NCBI RefSeq assembly: GCF_963678635.1
Contig: NC_087070.1
Coordinates: forward strand, 10,824,539 to 10,884,538
Reading direction: 5' to 3'
From: Symsagittifera roscoffensis
Taxonomy: Eukaryota > Xenacoelomorpha > Acoela > Convolutidae
Length of the DNA: 60,000 nt
The notes beneath the pieces were generated by a model. That model worked only from the letters and a program-made list of their open reading frames with translations. It was not told the origin of the DNA and ran no database searches. Positions 19,148 to 27,605 of this stretch are shown here, piece by piece; the first letter of the stretch is position 1, and each line of letters starts with the position of its first letter. Both the position numbers and the translations under genes were made by a program.

Positions 19148-19589
19148 TTTTTCGTTCGATTACTGTTAATATGTAATTATTAATGTGTCGAATTGGTTGA
19201 TTCCAATTGTATAAATGTACTGGTTTGTGTTTATACTGCTTTTTTATTCTTCTTTTTCCTCTTTTTGATGAATTTGAAGTTGTTTCTGAGTCAGAAAAAT
19301 ATAATTGATCGTGAAGTGGGCAATTTTTATCTATTGATTCTTTTAGTTTGTAAAGTTCGTCTAAACTGTTGGTTTCTGATTCTGAAAATGCGTTTCGATT
19401 TTTTGAAAATCTTTTTCGTGTTATTTGTCTTTGTTTCGTTATTATTTTTCTTTTTAGTGTTTGTCGTTTTGTTCGAATGTATCCAACTGTTTGTGTATGA
19501 GGTGTGATTACAAGGTCGTATTTTTTGTTATCTATTTCACAATTGTGTAAAACGATTGTTTGTTTATTTCCTAGGTTTTTAAATGACAT
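19122..19589 (-). CDS. Basic 155-aa accessory protein upstream of gag (ORF1)
   Basis: An intact frame just before Gag-Pol. It overlaps the gag start by 26 nt in the +1 frame: its stop at 19122 lies inside gag, whose ATG is at 19147. The protein is strongly basic in two places, residues about 40-65 (many K/R, including KRKIITKQRQITRKR) and about 110-125 (KRGKRRIKKQYKHK, nuclear-localisation-like), with two acidic serine clusters (SESETNS, SDSETTS) resembling CK2 sites. No cysteine knuckle or other family motif is visible. It could bind RNA or act in the nucleus, but that is inference from charge alone. Extra ORFs before gag are known in some large plant gypsy elements (Ogre); this one need not be related. 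Gag-Pol may be reached by leaky scanning or reinitiation after this ORF. Confidence 0.7.
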   Translation of the reverse strand: MSFKNLGNKQTIVLHNCEIDNKKYDLVITPHTQTVGYIRTKRQTLKRKIITKQRQITRKRFSKNRNAFSESETNSLDELYKLKESIDKNCPLHDQLYFSDSETTSNSSKRGKRRIKKQYKHKPVHLYNWNQPIRHINNYILTVIERKNELNAHSR

Positions 19590-20519
19590 AAGGTTTAGAA
19601 TGACGGATGCAAAGGGTTGTTAAATGATTTCTATTTTCCTAAACTGTTAGTTCTTACGATTTTTTGGTTAGCTTAACCTGGGTCTATTTGTTCAGGGTTG
19701 GAGAGAAAAGTATATCGATTCCGAAGAATGATTTTTTATTTTCTCGTGGCTAGTATAAGTTAAGGTGTTAACTTACTTAATCTTACTTAGGGGTAGTGAT
19801 TGTGTTCAAGGGTTGGAGAATAGTAAATCGATCCACAAGGTTCAGGTATAATTAGAACGCGAGTAGTTCGTTAGATACTATTTTAAACTTACTAAGTCTA
19901 AGATTTATCCTGGGTCTGGTAAGAGGGAGGGTCAAGTGAAGGATGAATAACCGAAGTTCTTCACTGTTTATCCTAATTTGAATGATTAGTTTTGTTTAAA
20001 AATTTCTATTAGTCTTGGGTCTTTAGAAAGGGTTGGGTAGTGAATCGACGTTTGAGGTCGTTAGACACTAATTAAGTGGGTGGGGGAGAACAAAGTTGTT
20101 CTGTTTGATCCAAGGATAAGCCTTGATGATCAAATTTGAAATTTAATTAAGTAGAAAATGATTTAAGATCCAAGGATAAGCCTTGATGATCTGGTTTTAA
20201 AATTAAGTGAATTTAAGTTTTAATAAAATTTTAAATGTGTGTAAAGGAAAGATTTAGTTTTTTGATGATATTAGTGGGTTTATGATTGCTGTTATGTTTT
20301 AGGTGATGGAGCTGGAACAACAGGATGATTTATGATTATTAACCATTTATTGTCATGCTACTAATTTTTATTTTTATTTTCAATAAATATTTTTCAAACA
20401 TGTTTTGTATATTACTGCAGAGTTTTAGGAAAACGATCTTAGATCTTTTTATCAATCGTTATTGTATATTAATAATTTTGTTTAGCGCCTGAAATGATTT
20501 TGAAGATTAACTTCAAGGT
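19590..20519 (-). promoter_or_regulatory. Long leader with repeats, hairpins and donor-like sites
   Basis: About 930 nt between the 77-codon leader ORF and the 155-aa ORF, with no long frame. On the plus strand AGGGTTGG occurs at 19694, 19809 and 20029, each followed 14-20 nt later by ATCGAT or ATCGAC (19714, 19827, 20043). A 25-bp block starting GATCCAAGG occurs twice, at 20107-20131 and 20167-20191, and can fold through AAGG/CCTT and GATC/GATC. On the minus strand, donor-like GTAAGT lies at 19892-19887 and 19776-19771, with GTAAGA at 19786-19781. It may hold packaging, regulatory or insulator functions and the splice donor for subgenomic RNAs. All functional readings are inference. Confidence 0.6.
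20107..20191. repeat. Two direct copies of a 25-bp hairpin-forming block
   Basis: A 25-bp block, GATCCAAGGATAAG followed by CCTTGATGATC, occurs at 20107 and 20167, 60 bp apart with different intervening sequence. Each can pair AAGG with CCTT around ATAAG and flanking GATC with GATC. It lies in the untranslated leader near the 5' LTR, a common place for packaging signals, but no function is shown. Confidence 0.8.
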
Positions 20520-20753
20520 TTATGTTTGCAAATGAAAATCTAAATTCATTGCCAGTAGTATTCTAAATATAAAAGTTTGCTCTGGTTTTTGCCTAACTAT
20601 CATATAGCTATATGGCAAGTTTCTACTTTGTCGTATGTCGTCTCTGGTTCGAGGTCTTCTTCCAATTCCGGGTAGTTCTGTTATGGTTCGGAATATTGGC
20701 TCTGATCTATTGAGTCGTAGAGACATTTCGATTAAATTATTGTCGTATAACAT
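20520..20753 (-). CDS. 77-aa leader ORF, function unknown
   Basis: The first ATG-started frame of useful length downstream of the 5' LTR, beginning 88 nt inside it. The product is 77 aa, starts MLYDNNLIEM, is arginine-rich in the middle (RRPRTRDDIRQSR) and ends with a hydrophobic stretch. It does not resemble a known domain. Because it is the 5'-most frame of the genomic RNA it would affect scanning to ORF1 and gag. It could be a real small protein, an upstream ORF, or a leader exon supplying a start codon to spliced RNAs. It could also be chance; codon use is similar to its neighbours but the frame is short. Confidence 0.4.
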   Translation of the reverse strand: MLYDNNLIEMSLRLNRSEPIFRTITELPGIGRRPRTRDDIRQSRNLPYSYMIVRQKPEQTFIFRILLAMNLDFHLQT

Positions 20754-20821
20754 TTTGTAAATGTTTTTGTCTAATTTCTAATCTATTTTGGTTAATTCTA
20801 AGCTATTAAGGTCTTGTTCGA

Positions 20822-20838
20822 GACTTATGGTCGCACCA
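20822..20838 (-). promoter_or_regulatory. Candidate primer-binding site
   Basis: Two bases downstream of the 5' LTR the minus strand reads TGGTGCGACCATAAGTC. A TGG-starting 17-mer at this place is where a tRNA 3' end (CCA) primes minus-strand DNA synthesis. The implied tRNA end GGTCGCACCA does not match a common primer tRNA that I recognise, so the primer is unidentified. The position is convincing; the tRNA identity is open. Confidence 0.7.
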
Positions 20839-20840
20839 GA

Positions 20841-21250
20841 TGAGTTAGGTCCGAAGTGTATAACTCATAGAGTAATTTCGGATAGGGTACACCGTCTGCT
20901 CGTCACGCTATCTTATTTTCGGCCGGATAGATTCGTGCAACTTCTTAGTCTAATACCGATCCTAATCTTACTCTTATACTATCTAGTCTCAGGTTGTTTA
21001 ACTAGTCTCTGCTAGGCTCAATAGATCTAGGGTATACTGGTTTATTGCGGCTGCTGAAGTGCTCGGGAGAGTCCAACTAATTTCTAAGTTAAATTCGAAT
21101 CTCTCTGGTGCTGAAATTACAAGTAACTTCAGCACTTACAAATAAGTGGGTTGTTAGTTAGATGGATCATGATTGGTTAATATTAAATACTTTACATTGG
21201 TAAAATATCTAAATTATCCAATCATAAAATGTAGTTTAGATCAGGTTCCA
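20841..21250 (-). repeat. 5' LTR of the giant element
   Basis: 410-bp terminal repeat, upstream of the minus-strand genes. It starts TGGAACCTGATC and ends CTAACTCA on the minus strand. It contains two CCAAT-like boxes (ACCAATC, ACCAATG), an AATAAA within GCAATAAACC, a TATAAG further downstream, and an 8-bp inverted repeat GTGCTGAA/TTCAGCAC. By eye it is identical to the copy at 2337-2746. The U3/R/U5 boundaries could not be fixed; AATAAA lies upstream of the only clear TATA-like string, so the start site is uncertain. Confidence 0.96.
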
Positions 21251-21254
21251 AAAT
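21251..21254. other. Target-site duplication, right copy (AAAT)
   Basis: AAAT directly follows the LTR end CCA and matches 2333-2336, marking the right integration boundary. Confidence 0.8.
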
Positions 21255-21617
21255 GGTTTTTGATCAATTTCAATTCATTGTGCAAATTGAGAAAAAACGT
21301 ATAGTTTAGGAAAAAAAAAGATAATCAAAATCATTATGGATGGATTTTAGGAGCTACTAAATTGTATCCAAATCTCATCAAAATCAATTCACATCAATTT
21401 TTTTCGGGCATAAAGAAGATTAGAAGTACAGACTTACACACTTTTTAAATCAGTTTGACTAACAGTTTTGCTCCAAAACTGAGAAAAGATGTTTACGCAT
21501 CGAAATTGGCCTTTCACCAACTCCTACCTTCAAAAATGCTGTTTTAATAGTTCTTTCCACAGTATTACGATAATTTGTGATATTATTAGGCCAGGCATGG
21601 CTAAAAATATATAGATG

Positions 21618-21792
21618 TGAGAAATGTTATTTGTAGACCTCTAGAAGAGAGTCAAGATTAACTTTTTTTATAAGTCTAAAGAGAAAAAGAGAGAAACGTA
21701 ACGTGAGCTAAAACGTTACGGAACGTTGTATTTTATTTACACTTACTTCCACTAGTATTAGTTTAGTTTCTTCTAAGTTTGCCGACCTATCA
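21618..21792 (+). repeat. 5' LTR remnant of the copia element
   Basis: Begins TGAGAAATGTTATTTG and ends CCGACCTATCA. It aligns with 26037-26191 through shared blocks including AGTCTA(A/G)AGA, 'cattacgga'-like and 'agtttc' strings, with many substitutions. The length of about 175 bp suits a short copia LTR. Confidence 0.7.
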
Positions 21793-21805
21793 TGGTAGCA
21801 GAAGG
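21793..21805 (+). promoter_or_regulatory. Primer-binding site of the copia element
   Basis: TGGTAGCAGAAGG directly follows the 5' LTR end. Copia elements commonly prime from initiator tRNA-Met with a site close to TGGTATCAGAG, so this is a slightly mutated version. Confidence 0.6.
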
Positions 21806-22285
21806 TAGTTTGTGTCTAAAAACTGAGGACAATTAAGCGAGGAAAAAGAATGCCTTCAAAAAGCATGAACTTGAAAGCCAAAACCCTAGAAAACAAAATA
21901 CTTTCGACGGATTGGAAGATATTATCGATTAAAATGATTATGAGACGTCGGCAGGGGGATCGACAACAAATATCACAAGAAATCAAAAGCCTGTGACCTC
22001 AAGAAAGTGTGTCCAAATGCAGCTTAACCAGCCATTAAGTAGTGGGAGACACTGAACATGCGGCAGTGAATGAGTCAGCAAGCCAAAATCAAAGAACACG
22101 AATCAAAAATTTAGAGACGCAGATGGAAAACATGACAACACACTTCAAAATTTAGCTCAACCAAACGAAACATTGGAAGAATCGCAATATGCCTCGCCAA
22201 TCAGTATACAAAGAGTGAACAAATAAAATGACATGCAAGTGCAATTGTTCAAAAAAAGTTCCTTAGAAGACCTCTTTCGGTATTA

Positions 22286-22909
22286 ATGGAAAATAAAGTG
22301 ATGGATAGGATGCGTGCAGATGGATTTAAAGATTCAAGCAGCACACATCATGATAAATGGCATTCAAAACCCAAAAAAAAAGACAAAACAGTAGCTATGC
22401 CAAAAAGTATGGCAAATGACAGTGAAGGGGTTTATAATCTCAAACGCGTATTGGAAGAAAACTTGCTGCCGAATCCGTTCATAAAGATGTTACAAGGCTA
22501 CCAAAAACGTAAGAAGAATGAAAAACGAGAAGACAATCCTTGGGATCAAAATATCAAAAAATACAGTGAAGAAATGGAGGAACTGGAAATGGTGATTCCG
22601 AATGTCTTGTACCGTGTAGCATTATTGAAATGTTCAAATTTTGGTAAGTTACAACAATAAACATAGAAAGTGTCGCCAAAAATAACTCCGGAGATGACCA
22701 AATTAATCCGATCATCCTAGAACACACGACGAGAAGATTCACATCCTCCAGCGAACAAACAGCAGGTGGTATTATGTACATTTGAGGATCTAAAAGAAGT
22801 AGAGGAGATGTAAATTGAAAGGAGAGAATCAACAAAACACCCTATAATGTTGCAATTGTGGAATAGAAGGTCACTTTGCCAAGAACTGCAGAAAACGTTA
22901 ACAGCAGAG
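22286..22909 (+). pseudogene. Copia gag remnant with CCHC zinc knuckle
   Basis: A 124-codon frame (22286-22660) with a lysine-rich charged segment is followed, after stops, by a clear zinc knuckle at 22848-22889: Cys-(CN)-Cys-(GIEG)-His-(FAKN)-Cys, then basic residues and a stop. The knuckle fixes the strand and the nucleocapsid position. The rest of gag is too decayed to delimit. Confidence 0.7.
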
Positions 22910-23189
22910 AGAAAATTGGAGAGGTAGACAGTGGCCTAACAGGAACCACTATAACAGCAAATACACGAGTGACCAACATTACCATACATTCAGAAGTAGA
23001 TACCAGCAGACTCATTACAACTCAGAATTGAACCAACATCTTAACTGAGAACAACACTCAAGAAAAACAAAAGATTAAACAAGAACAAGACATATCACTC
23101 TGTTACTACTTGAATAATTCCTTTTCTCAGGAAAAAAGTACAAAGATGAGTGGTACGACAGAACATCAAAATTACAAAAGAGAAAACAA

Positions 23190-23417
23190 GTGAGCGACCA
23201 AACTTTCAAGTTCGCAAGAGGTGATCCTATCAGAGCGATATGCATAATGCAATTAACCGTATCTAAATGCAAAAAAACTTTGACACTCAAGATATATATC
23301 ATAGATGACGACATTCCATGTCGTTTTGGCGTTCAAGCACTAGAGAAAATGGTCTACAGAGTAATTGGCATTGGACGAAACATTTTCAGTAATTGGCAGT
23401 GGACGAAACGTCATTAA
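23190..23417 (+). pseudogene. Copia protease-like remnant
   Basis: A 75-codon frame reads FKFARGDPIRA near its start and later IYIIDDDIPCRFGVQALEKM. This resembles the second half of a copia retropepsin, where a hydrophobic strand, an Asp-Ile-Pro and a Leu-Gly-like turn precede 'LEKM'. The catalytic DSG motif lies in the decayed part before it and was not found. Its location after the zinc knuckle supports the call. Confidence 0.55.
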
Positions 23418-23979
23418 AACAAAATATCACATCTTCTCACTGGTGTAGACATTCGACCAGTGCTTCAAAGTGCAAAAATACAGGATCGGACGGACCGGAC
23501 TCTTGAGCAAGCGTCAGACAAGGAGCGACAGATAGGACAGAAAAGGACTACAACGAAAAGACGAAACAGCAGAATTCCAGACGAGGTCCAATAAAAGCAG
23601 CGAAGAAGTCTCACACGGCAATCGGAGTTCAAGAGTTGGATAACAGAGACCAATCCGAGATAACAGAGATAGAAATTTAATGGGTCCCGATAGTGGTGAG
23701 GAAGAAAACACCAAGATTGTCGACTCAGCAGAGATTAAACCAAGCACAACAACAACAACAACAACAAGCGAGAGAAGCACGACTGAAGGATCATGTCGTG
23801 AGCCCGTACACAAGAGAGTTGGTATACAGACCAAAACGAAAAATGAGAACTGGTGATGAAGCAGTACAATACGGAGAATACAATCTGAACGGATAGATTA
23901 TAAATAGGACAAGAGGAGCTACAAATCAGTACCAACCAGAGACTCAAAGGAAAAAAACTAACCAGATATAGAGAACCTG

Positions 23980-25627
23980 TTTTTTAGGGAATACCAATTC
24001 TATTTCCATCCACTGAAATAGCCTTGAAGGAAGAATTAGAAAAAAATTGGGAAATTTTTGAAAGTACAAGACAAGATGAATTACATGGATGGAAGTCTTA
24101 TGGAGTTTTTAAGGTGGTCCCGGCAAAAGAAACGATCGATAACGAACACAAGGTTCTCTTTTGCAGATAGATGAACCCGTGGAGAGTGGCACATGATGGT
24201 GCCAGAGAGCCTAAAAGCAGACTCACAATCGGAGGCGACATGGAGAAGAAAAAAAACTCCCTGGACGATTATGTGCCGACAATTTCCAAATCTGTATATT
24301 ACTTTGCCACCGCGATGATTGATCACAAAGAATGAACCACATGTGCTCTCGATGTCAACAAAGCGTTTCTGCAATCGTCAATCAGTCAATATTTCCCCCA
24401 CCAAGGGCCGCAGGGACATCCATTGGGTCATTGTGGAAAATTCAACGTGGCTGCATATGGACTGGTAGCTGCAGCGGTTGACTGGTAAACTACCATTGCT
24501 AGAAAACTCGAACAAAGAGGAGCCAAGGAAGGCAGCATATTTCACTGCTTATTTAACGCAACTGATCAACTAGCAAGAAAATTGGATTACTATAGCTACA
24601 ATGTAGAAGATATGATGTTCGCAGGCACTGATGACTTCCACTCCAAAGTAAAGACAGCACTACAACAAAACCAGCACAGGACTGTGAAAACCCTATCCTT
24701 ATGCAGGCACTACATAAGGATAACTCTCACTCCAACTGAAAGCAATTGTGGAGAAATCAACAAACTCGAAGGAATCACAGGCAACGACGAAACACGCATA
24801 ACACTAGAGCAAGTGACGTTAGTACGATGTCTGATAGGACAATTGCAGTGGACAACGACGCCATTAAGACCCGATTCAGCAAAAAGGCTAAATGCTTGTT
24901 AATCAACACTAAATACCAGACCACATTTTGAAATTGTACTGAAGCTAAACCTGATTGTGAAAAATTATAATCCAGGGTGCAACAAAATAGTATGATTGGA
25001 GCTATGACAGGGCCTTAGAGATGGAGATATACATCGATGCCTGCTACACAGGAAGAGCAACAATGTGGCAAGTAGAAATCAGTCGTCAGAAGATTTTAGC
25101 ATCAGTAGCGGTAGTCCATTGATCAAGCAAGTCTAATAAAGATTGCAAAGAAGGATAAATACGAAGCAGATTTTCAAACCACGAGAAATGCGACGGACGA
25201 GATTGTGTTTTGGAAAACGTTGATTCATAACATCGGTCTATCAGAAACGTCTACGAAGTATAGCTTTTTCACAGATAGTCTGAGTGTCAGAACAGCAGTT
25301 TTTTGCCCAGGTACCAAGCATCGAAGGCAATGTCGAGAAGAAGAGATGTAGCTCATGTAAGATCATTAAGCTATTATGAAGGAGTCAGCAAATTGATTTC
25401 CAACAAAAACTCAATTGGCCGACTGCTTGACTAAAGCCATTAAGGGAGATGCACTGCTAGACGTCATGATGTATGGATCACTACAATACACATCAAAGCA
25501 TGACTGGAGTTTCATAGTGAGGACAATGGAGCCACCCAGAGCCTATAAAACAGACAGAAAAAATGAACCCAGATTACGAACACGAAGAACTATCAGACCA
25601 TCAGTAGGTGATTTTTCAGGTGACTAG
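23980..25627 (+). pseudogene. Copia reverse transcriptase and RNase H remnant
   Basis: Recognisable pieces lie in order across several frames. A-L-D-V-N-K-A-F-L-Q at about 24342 matches the copia RT motif with the first catalytic Asp. Y-N-V-E-D-M-M-F-A at about 24592 is the YVDD box, altered to NVED. A C-terminal A-D-C-L-T-K at about 25415 is the end of the copia RNase H. Stops and frameshifts between them and the damaged active-site box mean it is dead. No convincing integrase core was seen before it. Confidence 0.8.
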
Positions 25628-26018
25628 CAGCAAGGAGTAGGGCAAGAACAAAGGAAACGAAAGCAGACTGCAAATCAGCTTGACAGGAAGCTCTATGACC
25701 AGCTCAAGCGAAGAACCATACACAAATGTAGATGAATTAAGGACTGAGACATCATCGAGAACTGACACAACGAGAAACGAAGAGAGTGAGACCGAGACAC
25801 AGGAAAATAAAGAAACAGTAACTGAAAGTAAGGATGAGAGAAACGAGTTGATAGAACGGAGTAAGGTTATTTTGATAAAAATTTAAAATAAATGAAAAAG
25901 AAACTAATATCCCTCAGTTATTTGGATGTTTGATGAGACAATAAATTTTGGTTCAGTGGAGCATTATTATGGTAACTAAGCTATCATTATCGTTATCAGA
26001 ACTGTTATCTTACTCCCC

Positions 26019-26035
26019 TAGGAGGCGGGGGAATT
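26019..26035 (+). promoter_or_regulatory. Polypurine tract of the copia element
   Basis: A GGAGGCGGGGGAA-type purine stretch ends directly before the 3' LTR start (TTGAGAAAAG). It fits the plus-strand primer position of an LTR element. Confidence 0.55.
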
Positions 26036-26036
26036 T

Positions 26037-26191
26037 TGAGAAAAGTTATTCGTTGACCTTGACCTCTACGAGAATTTGAGGAGTTTCGCAAGTCTAGAGA
26101 AAAGAAGAGAAAACCATAGCGTGAATTATAACATTACGGAGAAGTTGTCTTTATTATTAGTTTCACTACTTTTATATTTGCTGACCGATCA
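26037..26191 (+). repeat. 3' LTR remnant of the copia element
   Basis: Begins TGAGAAAAGTTATTCG and ends CTGACCGATCA, aligned with 21618-21792. The two differ at many positions and by about 20 bp in length, so the insertion is old. Confidence 0.7.
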
Positions 26192-27409
26192 ATACACAGT
26201 TTCTAAGTTTTTCTACGAGGAAGGGAAAGTTGTTTGCAGCAAGTCATCAGTCGCAAAGGGATCCCTAGAAGACTTTGCAATCTCAGGTTTCCGAAGGTGA
26301 AAAAATTCAAATGTTTTTTCAAGAGCATCTACAAAACATAACAGACAGGTGCTTGAAAAAGAGTTATAAACACTCTATAAAAGTTAAGGTAAACATGCCT
26401 GAAAAAGTACCTTAATTTACCTCAACAGTTAAGACAAAAAATGCTCAATTTAACCTTACCTCAAGCCACATCAACTACAACATAAACTCACCTCAATTAT
26501 ACTTCAAAAATTAACCTTAAAAATTACTCTGGCCTGGTTTTAAACTCAGGTAGGTTTTGTTTTTTCAAGGTAAAGAGTTGCCTTAAGTAAAGTTAAGGCA
26601 GCTTGAGGAAAACTTTACCGTAACAACCATTTACTTCAAGTGACTTAAGGTAATTTTACCTTAAATTCAAATTTTCCAAAATGAATGCAAAGAAATAGAA
26701 ACAAAATTCTGGCTTGTTTTCGAAAAACAACTACTTGGTCCTACAGGTTTTTGAATTTCAAGAAAAATTATGGTTGACATTTTTTCGATAATTTAAACCC
26801 AAACTGAGAAAACTGAATCAATCGGTAAATTTATGATTCCGCTGGGAAATCTAAAAATATGAAAAAAACAAGTCGATCACCATTTTTGTAACCTTCAAGT
26901 TTTAGCTGTTCAAAAGTGGAGTTTGCTTTCATTTAAAAAAGGGAAATAAACTAAACCTAAACCTAAATCAGAAGTCAATAAACCAAAAAACCGAAGTTGA
27001 GCGTACAAAACTGAAGATTTTTGTGAAGAAAACTGAAAAAATTGGCAATAATTATTCAAAAGTTTTCATCACGTTCATAACTGTTTATGGGAGTTTTCTA
27101 TTGCTTCAATAAGATCAAGGAACTTCTTGTGAAACAATTTAATTCACACAACACACAAAAAATCAAATTAGAAGCTTATGCTATAGTTTTTTTCAGCTCA
27201 CTGTCTATTTCTACGTCGTCATCGCAGTCAGTTCTTGCTAAACCAATAAAATCAACTTATTCATTCCCTTGAATGCGGCGAAACGGAAAAAATTGATTCA
27301 CAGTAGCTAATTTCTTGTGTTTGTTTGCATATCTTCAAAGAAAGAAAAAGGACAAATTTTTAACACGTCGCTGACGCCATTTGAGTTATCAAATGTCACG
27401 TTAGAGTTC
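26192..27409. other. Non-coding stretch, cluster of TTAAGG-type motifs
   Basis: No gene seen. Between about 26380 and 26672 the strings TTAAGGTA, CCTTAA, TACCTCAA and their complements recur at least ten times on both strands, giving a locally self-complementary region. The remainder is A/T-rich without structure I can name. Confidence 0.55.
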
Positions 27410-27605
27410 CTTTTTAGTAGCCCCCGCTCCTGTTCAGTACAAGACCAACCGTGGGGGAGGCAGATGTCATCCGATTCATCGCAGCCGGTCCCTCCTTAAG
27501 GTGGCGGATGACACTGGGACCCCTCTAACCGTGACCGAAGTGAGAATCGAAAGCACAATCCTCGTGTTGAGAGACACCTGCCTTACTCCACTCGGCTCTT
27601 TCGTT
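27410..27605 (-). repeat. Possible tRNA-derived SINE
   Basis: A G+C-richer island in AT-rich DNA. On the minus strand near 27600 it reads GAGCCGAGTGGAGTAAGGC, close to a pol III A box of Leu/Ser tRNA type, and about 45 nt later TTTCGATTCTC, close to a B box. A stem GTGT...ACAC lies between. The following 120 nt contains a repeated 'gtgtcatccgcc'/'gatgacatctgcc' pair. Box spacing suits a tRNA head with a SINE body. No poly-A tail or target duplication was identified. Confidence 0.4.

Larger units (their letters stand above)
2337..21250 (-). mobile_element. Giant Ty3/gypsy-type LTR retroelement with env and accessory ORFs
   Basis: A complete 18,914-bp LTR retroelement on the minus strand. Seen directly: two LTRs of 410 bp with no difference found by eye, TG...CA termini, AAAT on both outer sides, a TGG-starting primer-binding candidate 2 nt inside the 5' LTR, and a short purine-rich stretch next to the 3' LTR. 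The pol order PR-RT-RNase H-IN with a GPY/F module places it in Ty3/gypsy (Metaviridae). Unusual features are its size despite short LTRs, a single uninterrupted Gag-Pol ORF of 2,740 aa, an extra ORF before gag, and about 6 kb of tightly packed ORFs after pol that include an envelope-like protein. All large ORFs are intact, so the copy is probably young and possibly still competent. The exact lineage within Ty3/gypsy was not determined. Confidence 0.96.
21618..26191 (+). mobile_element. Decayed Ty1/copia LTR retrotransposon
   Basis: A 4.6-kb plus-strand element broken by many stops and frameshifts. Two short related LTRs are recognisable (21618-21792 and 26037-26191), with TG...CA ends and clearly diverged, so the insertion is old. 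Inside, in copia order where visible: CCHC zinc knuckle, protease-like, RT-like and RNase H-like fragments. A purine tract GGAGGCGGGGG ends just before the 3' LTR. No target-site duplication could be found. It lies 367 bp beyond the right end of the giant element and was presumably there first. Confidence 0.85.

Noticed and set aside
22554-22835. Minus-strand 93-codon frame in the copia region
   Set aside because: Antisense to the copia gag remnant and zinc-knuckle region, no independent support.
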